A stretch of 64,000 nt of DNA, from contig OY855908.1 in NCBI GenBank assembly GCA_963693305.1, positions 29,659,305-29,723,304 of the forward strand, written 5' to 3'. The notes beneath the pieces are model-generated. The model made no database searches, was not told the DNA's origin, and saw only the letters and a program-made list of their open reading frames with translations. This DNA comes from Meandrina meandrites. Lineage: Eukaryota > Cnidaria > Anthozoa > Scleractinia > Meandrinidae. Below are positions 57,701 to 64,000 of this stretch, piece after piece. The position numbers and the translations under genes were made by a program. Within the stretch, counting starts at the first letter, position 1; the number at the start of each line of letters is the position of its first letter.

Positions 57701-57967
57701 CTTGCTGTATTCAATTTAATGGCCTTAACTTACCTTGGTATCTCGCCACACAATAGCCAATTTATAGCCAGGCAAAAGTTGAGAACGTTCGTTTATAAAT
57801 CGAATGGCATCGTTCACTGTTTTGATGATGCCTGACGCGTTCTGAAAGGTGGTCATTGCACCGGACGCATACAGTCCTCCAATCGTTAGAATTTTTCTCT
57901 GGTCACTTGCAAGCCCTTGATTTGTAGTGTAAACCACGCACAAATACAACACCAACTTTAATGACAT
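45662..57967 (-). CDS. GABA-B-type class C G-protein-coupled receptor, 15 exons, 774 residues
   Basis: Coding exons on the minus strand: 57734-57967, 55066-55203, 54120-54290, 52982-53095, 52246-52311, 51950-52150, 51422-51637, 50960-51023, 50376-50456, 49635-49785, 49064-49199, 48499-48603, 46879-47001, 46248-46583, 45662-45850. All introns are GT-AG and all phases fit. The product is a signal peptide, a Venus-flytrap ligand-binding domain, a short linker without the cysteine-rich domain of glutamate receptors, seven membrane helices and a 62-residue tail. That layout, with WLGVIYAYKGL, WETRNV and TLCLVFVPK, defines the GABA-B branch. It should act at the plasma membrane through heterotrimeric G proteins. 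Positions that, from memory, contact GABA in mammalian subunit 1 look changed (for example VGLFSEIKA where that subunit has Tyr), so the ligand is uncertain. The tail shows no coiled-coil leucine pattern and no RSR-type retention motif. Confidence 0.92.
46248..49785 (-). CDS. Receptor exons 10-14: seven-transmembrane domain
   Basis: TM1 in exon 10 (VSIGLFGFFCAVEVMGIIMA); TM2 in exon 11 (VIVVGAILIYTAGILLGID), followed by the conserved extracellular Cys (ILRCR); TM3 in exon 12 (VACLGFTLGFGGMFLKTWRV); TM4 in exon 13 (LFAMLGLFISIDLLILMVWE). Exon 14 holds the partner Cys of loop 2 (YYIDCTS), TM5, TM6 and TM7 ending LCLVFVPK. KTWRVHKIF at the end of TM3 is the intracellular-loop-2 motif of GABA-B-like receptors. 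Exon 13 uses a weak donor (GTTTGC); phase supports it. Confidence 0.9.
47293..47939. mobile_element. TTAA-targeted MITE in intron 12, 647 bp
   Basis: GGGGGGTCCTTCTTAACTAC at the left and its exact complement at the right (20 bp), flanked by TTAA on both sides (47289-47292, 47940-47943). Piggybac-like by target; ends differ from the large foldback. The open frame at 47698-47943 lies within the element and has no resemblance to a known protein. Confidence 0.85.
48711..48774. repeat. (TA)n microsatellite in intron 11
   Basis: 32 uninterrupted TA units. Confidence 0.97.
50376..55203 (-). CDS. Receptor exons 2-9: rest of the Venus-flytrap domain and linker
   Basis: Exon 2 opens with the Cys equivalent to the conserved flytrap cysteine (CQLGHGVQAL) and has KIMLLGGICSAATRPIAE. 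Exon 3 has VSYGAST, YPLFFRTIPP and YFKWDRIAILTE. Exon 4 is the short helix/strand ending IKILK. Exon 5 (22 residues) is DRDARVIVGLFSEIKAVEVF. Exon 6 has KKYVWLLIDWYQTRWWE. Exon 7 has YSGFAYDAIVAMALALNSSA and LFKNSLSKVTFPGFS. Exon 8 is GNVYFNKKGERKGVVTISQM. Exon 9 ends VLDFSKFVWQG before the membrane domain. Sequons: NNIS, NSS, NKS, NDT, NYT. The tiny exons 5 and 8 would be missed by an ORF scan. Confidence 0.9.
52435..52809. mobile_element. TA-flanked MITE in intron 4, 375 bp
   Basis: TGTCCAGAAATGCACGCAGT plus TACGAA at the left is exactly complemented at the right end, and TA stands on each side. The interior is AT-rich with loosely repeated GCGAAAATT/AATTTTCGC motifs. TA target use suggests a Tc1/mariner-type relative. 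The 108-codon frame over it is a by-product. Confidence 0.8.
53687..53851. mobile_element. 165-bp foldback in intron 3
   Basis: GTAATCACATGATTT pairs with AAATCATGTGATTAC, and pairing goes on through TGCAATTTGGGATAAATCAG and its complement to a loop around CGCCCTACGGGC. Confidence 0.85.
53880..54052. repeat. Degenerate CACATCA minisatellite
   Basis: Irregular repeats of CATCACATC, CATGTCGCATGTCACAT and similar over about 170 bases, in intron 3. Confidence 0.6.
55395..55464. mobile_element. 70-bp hairpin insert in intron 1
   Basis: TATCAACCTCGTTCCCAGGG with CCTTCTCC pairs with GGAGAAGG and CCCTGGGACGAGGTTGATA. The same arm sequence occurs in the 47-bp insert at 19222. Confidence 0.8.
55465..57733 (-). 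other. Rest of intron 1 of the receptor
   Basis: AT-rich; no further exon with flytrap similarity was found between exons 1 and 2, and the phase joins directly. No other feature. Confidence 0.5.
57734..57967 (-). CDS. Receptor exon 1: signal peptide and first lobe strand
   Basis: ATG at 57965-57967. MSLKLVLYLCVVYTTNQGLA is a typical signal peptide with a hydrophobic core. ILTIGGLYASGA then matches the first strand of the flytrap fold, and RFINERSQLLPGYKLAIVWRDTK the first helix and second strand. FQNAS is a glycosylation sequon. Phase-0 donor GTAAGT. Confidence 0.9.
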
Positions 57968-58891
57968 CTTAGCTTCAATGTCGTGGAGAATTGTTCCCTC
58001 AAAAGCGCGAATTAACGTTCAGGTAGAAACACGGATCTTTGTCAATTGATCTGTAGAGAGTTTGAAAAGGCGACAAAATGCCGCGGCTATTAGCAACAGT
58101 GTTGAATTTAAATAAAATGTCCAGAAACTCGAAACGATCAATTAATTGTTTGAATTTGTCAATCAGTGGAAGAAAAGACAGGTGAACACTGTCGTCTATT
58201 AAAAATCCCCACGAGCACTCAACTGAAATTAAAATAAAAGCTAATGAAATATCTCTCTGATAACGTGTTCGGTAATAACGTGCGTTTTAACGTTCACGCG
58301 AGAAAACATGTTAAAATGTCTTATGATGGCTTTTTTATCATTTAAAATAAGTTAACTGTCGTACGACGTGCAAGACACAAAATTAAGTGCTTTTAAGGAC
58401 TTACATTAATTTGACACAAATATTTATACAGTTGGCTTGTTAGTCGACGTTAATGAAGACAACCGAAAATAATTTCTCGGTCATTCGGCAATAAAGTTAT
58501 ACAGCGCCAGAATGCATGGTTTGTACATTTTATCAAATTCATGAAATTTAACAAATAAGAAATGAGATTAAATGAAAATGTTTTCTTATTTCTCGCAGTT
58601 CGAGGACAAAACACCGAACTGGTTCGCGCGCATGACCTTTGCTGAACTCCTGACAAACAAGATATAACAGAAATTTATAAATCTAAAATAAACATTTTTT
58701 TTGTAAGTCTGGATAAAATCGCATTACTGAAATATTAATTTTCTTATTTATTTTCGTCTAAACGTTCTCCCGCTGTTAAAAGGTTTTATTCTTAACATTA
58801 AATACAATAAAAATGGCTTTTGTTTTAAACAAATTGCTTCCACTGTTTACAAATGTTCATGTGGTGTAAAGGTGGTTATTAACCCTTAAAC

Positions 58892-58905
58892 GTTACCATG
58901 GTAAC
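58892..58905. promoter_or_regulatory. Perfect palindromic X-box upstream of the receptor
   Basis: GTTACCATGGTAAC, about 930 bases before the receptor ATG, the same 14-mer found before the two zinc-finger genes. RFX binding is inferred from the motif. Confidence 0.45.
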
Positions 58906-58990
58906 AGAAAGCGAGTTCTTCCCACACGCAACATTAGGATGCCTTTTTGGCTTTAAAAGAGGCATAAGTTTATTTTATTCTTTTATCTTT

Positions 58991-59310
58991 AAGGCCTGGC
59001 CAAACGGAGGCGCAAGTAGACGCAAGTTGAAAACTCGTGTCTCCGTTTGGCCACGACGTGCGTGCACTTGCGTTGACTTGGGATGACTTGCGTTCACTTT
59101 GGTCGAGATCAAATTTACACGCAAGTCAACGCAAGTTTTTCACCGTTTGGCCACCCAGCGCGACACTTGTTTACTTCAAGTACTGAATTACTGCGCGGAC
59201 CTTTTTTGACAACTTGCGTGCACTTGCCAGTAAACTTGCGAGTTCGTTTGGCCACCCAACGCAAGTTTGTACGCACGTTCAACTTGCGACTACTTGCACC
59301 ATTTGCGTTA
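58991..59310. mobile_element. Second copy of the ACGCAAGT-rich repeat
   Basis: Begins AAGGCCTGGCCAAACGG and ends TTTGCGTTA, with the same internal order as 11428-11744, such as GAGATCAAATTTACACGCAA and TTTGGCCACCCAACGCAAG. Confidence 0.75.
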
Positions 59311-60748
59311 TCGTTTTGCCATGGACAGGGCTTTATACCCAGTTTTGCAAAAACGTTGCTTAAGAGAGTGAACACAAACATATATTCAAGTGGCTCGCTA
59401 TGTTTTACAATATATGACTCCTTAATCTTGGTCACGTCTTAATTTTATGAGTTATGAAATTTCCATGCATTATTCAATTTTTTGAGCTTTACTTGTCGGC
59501 CGGTAACGTCCTCAGTTCCAGGTCAAATTCCACGTTAAAAACTAGCACGCTTCGTGATCCGTGCGATATCGGTTTTCGCATGCGTGCCTGCGTGAAATTG
59601 AACTTGAATTCGACAGGTAACCCATCTTTCTTTAATTGGAAAATGGCATGTCAATTTGCACGCCACAGTCTACATTGAAATTCTGTGCACGCACAGACTA
59701 CCTTGCGATGGCGAAAAGAAGTGAACGAGCATGAAACGTCCCACGCGAAAAATGTGCTTGCTTGTCTCAACTTTTAATTGTTCTTCCGGTACGCAAATAT
59801 TTTCTCAATAGAGAGATTAAGCATGACGTTTGTTTTTTCCGCGAACGGCAAAAATTCGACTTCTGCCGTCTGCTGTTTGGCGCTGGTACGCGGCAATGAG
59901 TTGGTTTGTGTTTGTCATGAATGTCTGATATTTTCCCTATTTTCCTGAGAGATTTATTTTAGAATTCAATAAAGAGGTAACAAAATGAATGGAAAGCTCG
60001 CGATTGCCGTTTGCCGTAAAACAACATGCTTAAATCTCTCTGATTTCTCGAATCTCCCTGATCTGTATGTACAGCTGTTCGTCTATGGCTAAATTTCCAT
60101 GTTAAAAGAATTCTCAAAACATGTTTTCCAGTTACTGGTGAATCGGTACATCGATAATTTCAGTCGATATATTGGGATCAAAAACAAACTTCAAGTAACA
60201 ACACGGCCCACTGGCTTCACTAATGGCGCGTGAAGTTAAAGCCGAGAAATAATGTGCCATGCGGCTTCTAACAAGTAAAAAAAAATATCGACATTGTTTA
60301 ACAGGAGTTGCGCATAGCATTCTTGCGATCGACAAATCTATAGCTCTCGGATTCCGGATCGCATGCATTTGGAATTTAAAATGTTGTCTTTTGTGGAGGT
60401 ACAAAAACCGAAGAACCCAAAGAAAAACCTGTTTCACCACTACGCCATCCCTGCTTCCCCTCATGCATTCAATTAACACATTTTTGTTCAACGTGTTTCT
60501 TTACAAGTGAATAAAATTGTAGTTTCCTCATCAAAAATGGATTAAGTGAACAAAGTTACCAGAAACGTTCAATTCAACAACTGTAGTATTCTTATTAACG
60601 TCATTGTTTACGTTCTGCCTCATTTGCATACGTCTTGCGCAGAGAAAGAATCATGCTGCATACGAATTGACTGCAGATGTTTATTAAGCTTGTGAAACTT
60701 AATAACAGGTGTAATGTCATGGGTGATGACAACATGTGAAATTACAAA

Positions 60749-60762
60749 ATTGCCATGGCAAC
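60749..60762. promoter_or_regulatory. X-box-like palindrome
   Basis: ATTGCCATGGCAAC, one mismatch from a palindromic RFX site; 2.8 kb before the receptor ATG. Distance makes a role uncertain. Confidence 0.3.
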
Positions 60763-61833
60763 GTTTCCCTTGTCTCAGTGCCAAGATAGCGTACAGGTTT
60801 TTAAAAGATGGTCTTAAAGCTTAAAATTTGTATATATTTTTACTTGAATTTCATCTAGGCCAGTTTGCTTTGGTCCTGTAATAAACGTTTAGCGATAATT
60901 TACATTTCAAAACGTCAAGACCAATTCAAAACACGAAGCCAGTTGCATGAATAGCATCGAGCGGATTTTTGAGCGTTTTACATGGGCTCTGTTTTCAGTT
61001 CATTCATGACGAATTTTAGTGTGTAAGGAGTATTCAACTTTGAAACATTTCATAAACAGCAAGAAGGATTCTAATTGTTTTCAAATTCTGAAAATTGCGA
61101 ACTTTAGCCGAAGGGTATCTTTAAACATTCAGTTTGAAAGCTTGGGGTTGTCGATACGATAAATAAATTACAAAAAAGCCAATGATTGTTAGCGTAATTT
61201 GTCACCCATAATATTAAAAGGCAATCAAATGGTATACTCCTGAAATAAGGAAATAATTTCACTTGCGTTTTGTTAAAATTCTTATAATTATTAAAATTTT
61301 GACAAAGCGTGCATGAAATTATTTCCTTATTTCGATTGTCATCGTTTGATTGCCCATAGAAATTTTCAGCTCTTTGTATGTAATTTAAAAAAGGCAAAAT
61401 GCAAACTTTCTGAGTGGCAAAAGCGCTAATGAGCCCATATACGTTCTTTGTAAAATTTTGAGTTTTTAAACCCGCATCACAGAAAAAGTGTTTAGTACAT
61501 TGGGCTCAAATTTATAGTGAACGTTAATCGTGCCACGTTCTTTCAATAGTAAGAATTGATGTTTTTGTAGCTCGACCGGAAACTGGAGCGCTTGTGTTAA
61601 TGAAGTAAATATTGTAAACAAGGATTCCCCTACTTTTAGCCGACACGGTTTCTTTCAGGTTATTTAATGTGAAGAAAGAAATAGACGTCCTCATTCTGTG
61701 CTGGTGGTCAAGTTACGGATCAGGCATGGAAACAACAACAACAAAAAAACAGCTTAAACCACGCCTGGATTAGTATCCTTTAGGGGTTTAATTCAAAAGT
61801 TCCGACAAGCATCCCGTTCCCTTTCATATGGCG

Positions 61834-61852
61834 CCCCCCCCCCCCCCCCCCC
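61834..61852. repeat. Poly-C tract
   Basis: 19 consecutive C before the SINE. Confidence 0.95.
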
Positions 61853-61890
61853 ATGGGGTAGGGGGGTGCGGGGGAAGAGAAAGGGAGGAG

Positions 61891-62190
61891 TGATAGCCTA
61901 ACGGTTAGCGCGCTGGACACCGGATCGAACGGTCCGGATTCGAGCCCTGGCCAGGTGTTCTTGTGCAAGACACTTTACTCTGCTCATAGTGCCTCTCTCC
62001 ACCCAGGTGTATAAATGGGTACCAGTGAATTTACTGCTGGGGGTAACCCTGCGATGGTCTAGCATCCCATGCGGGGGGGGGGGGGGGGGGGGGGGGGGAG
62101 TAGAAATACTACTAGTCGCTTAATGCTACAGAAACCCGGGATAAGCTGCAGCTGCATGGACCACTTGGCTCGATCACAGACTTATATACC
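61891..62190 (+). repeat. tRNA-derived SINE, full-length copy
   Basis: The head has A-box-like TAGCCTAACGGTTAGCGCGC and B box GGATTCGAGCCC; the body has CTCTCCACCCAGGTGTATAA and GAATTTACTGCTGGGGG; the tail has GAGTAGAAATACTACTAG, CTTAATGCTACAGAAACCC and CCACTTGGCTCG. A run of 26 G (62073-62098) has expanded inside the body. It matches the antisense copy at 2485-2736. Confidence 0.88.
62073..62098. repeat. Poly-G tract inside the SINE
   Basis: 26 consecutive G at the place where the 2.5-kb copy has CCAGGGTGGAGTAG (minus strand). Confidence 0.95.
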
Positions 62191-64000
62191 GTGGTTTAAT
62201 TCGTCAGCGACGCAGGCTAGGGCACCCAATTGTGAAACGTACATTTCGTCGAAGAAATGCTAACACTTTTCTCGCATAAAGTTGGCAGCTACATTAAATA
62301 ACTTGTTTGCTAAGCGCTAACGAAGGTGTCCAATTTATTTTCTCAGTGCGAGTTTGACAGACGGGTTTTTTTGAAGCTGGCAATTTGTATTTAATATCCT
62401 CACAGCAAGATGCTCACTGTAAATGTGCAGTGCAATCGTTTTCTATGATAAAGACGACGCTTATTTAGTGCATGTAAAAGACATTGAAGAGCATTGGAAA
62501 TCACTGAAAGCAAATGTTAACTTAAGACCGAACACGGTGATCATACAGTTTATTCATAATGCGTGCCTGTATCAGTTTGCTAGCAACGGATGTTTTAACT
62601 GAGCAAATCTATAGCTAAAGATAAACCGGTGAAAGTGCATATTACAAAACAGCTCAAAATAACACATTTTTAAACTGAAAGAACCTAGCAAATTACAGCC
62701 TACTCCAAAATTAACAACGTTGCCATAGTGATAACTTCTTTAAAACGGCATCAGCCTTTTCAGTCACCCCGAAGAATTTCTCTGTTGTTCCAAGCAGAAT
62801 TTTATTTTTCTTTCACCTGCATGGTTCTAGTTCAAAGTGGGGAGCTTGAGAAAAATGTATCCGACTAATTTTTCTCTGTCTCATCAATCTTCCCTTAATT
62901 TTAAACAAATAAAAGTATTAAATTTTCTGCGAGACGCTTCTCGAATTGTTTTAATTCGCGTCGGCCAACTATTCTACCATTTCACACTTTGTCAAAGCAA
63001 ATAATTTGGCGCTTGCAACGTTTTGAATTGCTAATCTGAAACTCAATCAAATGTCGTTTTCGTTGCCAGTAGACTAATCAGACAGAAAATATTTTTCATG
63101 GTGTCTTTGTTAAGTCTGCCTTATGCAATAATTATAAATTAAAATGTCCATCACTTTTTCCTAGCGGCGTCTCAGAAGTTAATTTTAGCTTAACATCTTT
63201 GCAAATTCAACTTGTTAGTTTGCAGATGTACTCAAAGCCGTTATAAATGGAAGTTTTGTTTAGTCTGTTAACGAAAATCTATTAATCTGCTATTGAATGT
63301 CGAAACTCTTTTGTTAGTACCGATTCGACAACCAAGCTTCTGAGAGGCAAAAAAGAAGGCCTAGCTTCGGTTGGGGATCGTTGGAGGGCTTAAAGGAGAG
63401 GTGGAGGGCGGATAACCCGAAAAAATGATTTAAATTTGGAAATGTTGATCACCATGCGATTTCTTGTTGCTGTGACAGTGCAATGTCAGATATTCTAGCA
63501 AAAAGAATCAAAAAAAAAAAAAAGCTCGCGAATGTCGTCTCGTAGATGTGCCGCTATATTCAGAACCAAGATCCTTTCTTTTTTAAAAGTAAAACTCACT
63601 CTGTGTCTGACCAGAGAGATAATGATTTTTTATGTGAAGAGAATTTATCCGGCTGTAACGATTCGGATTGGTCGACTACAAGGCTTAACTGTCTACGCCT
63701 CTATCAGGTGACACGAATTCAGAAAAGCTAAAAATCTTTGAAATACAGGTTGAATTTAAGAGAAGATGTAACAAAATAAATCGCAACGTTATTCTGATCC
63801 AAAGCTAAATACCGTATAATGTTTACGGTGTTCTCGTATTTTTTATAGTTGTCGTACCGATTGAAAGTTTTGCTCAACGATAGATATTTGACAGAACCCG
63901 CGACAAATCTTGATATTTTTCCCGTGTCCTCACCAGGAACATTTCATTACAAGCGACCGAGTAGAAACAATAACAACAGTCCACATGGAAAATTGATTTG

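Larger units (their letters stand above)
57968..64000. other. Receptor upstream region, no gene seen
   Basis: No exon-like frame with family resemblance on either strand. Contents recognised are two X-box-like sites, the 58.99-kb repeat and the SINE; the rest is AT-rich, with A-runs near 63510. Confidence 0.45.

Overview
The window is metazoan nuclear DNA, most likely from an anthozoan cnidarian such as a stony coral. Reasons: AT-rich sequence, intron-rich genes with ordinary GT/AG junctions, a GABA-B-type class C receptor gene, tandem C2H2 zinc-finger genes, a tRNA-derived SINE in several copies and a heavy load of short inverted-repeat transposons. The lineage is an inference; I could not run a search.

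Layout. (1) 0.6-7.4 kb, plus strand: a six-exon gene (about 1,287 codons) of an unrecognised, Cys/His-rich, transposase-like family. All splice junctions keep frame, but one TAG interrupts exon 5. (2) 11.3-22 kb: two paralogous C2H2 zinc-finger genes (12.1-13.9 and 20.3-21.4 kb) whose 5' flanks are also duplicated, including a perfect palindromic X-box. A third, decaying paralogue lies at 40.1-41.1 kb. (3) 15-18.7, 22.9-23.15, 31.4-37 and 45.0-45.9 kb: several diverged copies of one duplicated non-coding block; one carries a dead copy of the receptor's last exon. (4) 23.16-31.36 kb: an 8.2-kb foldback transposon in a TTAA target, carrying a 1.15-kb element with a 10-bp target duplication, a 76-bp hairpin insert with a 9-bp duplication inside that, and a 3.2-kb element in the other arm. 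(5) 38.6-44.3 kb: a LINE 3' end with a TTA tail, a foldback, a 5'-truncated Penelope-like element with inverted terminal repeats and a 14-bp target duplication, a Harbinger-like MITE and a hammerhead-like motif. (6) 45.66-57.97 kb, minus strand: a 15-exon class C GPCR gene, which I could assemble end to end in frame (774 residues). Its introns hold at least four small inverted-repeat elements. (7) 58-64 kb: receptor upstream DNA with two X-box-like sites, a dispersed repeat and a SINE; no gene seen.

The strongest results are the receptor gene model, the nested foldback with its paralogous near-empty site, and the very short hairpin inserts with 9-10 bp duplications. No bacterial-type system, CRISPR array or operon is present.
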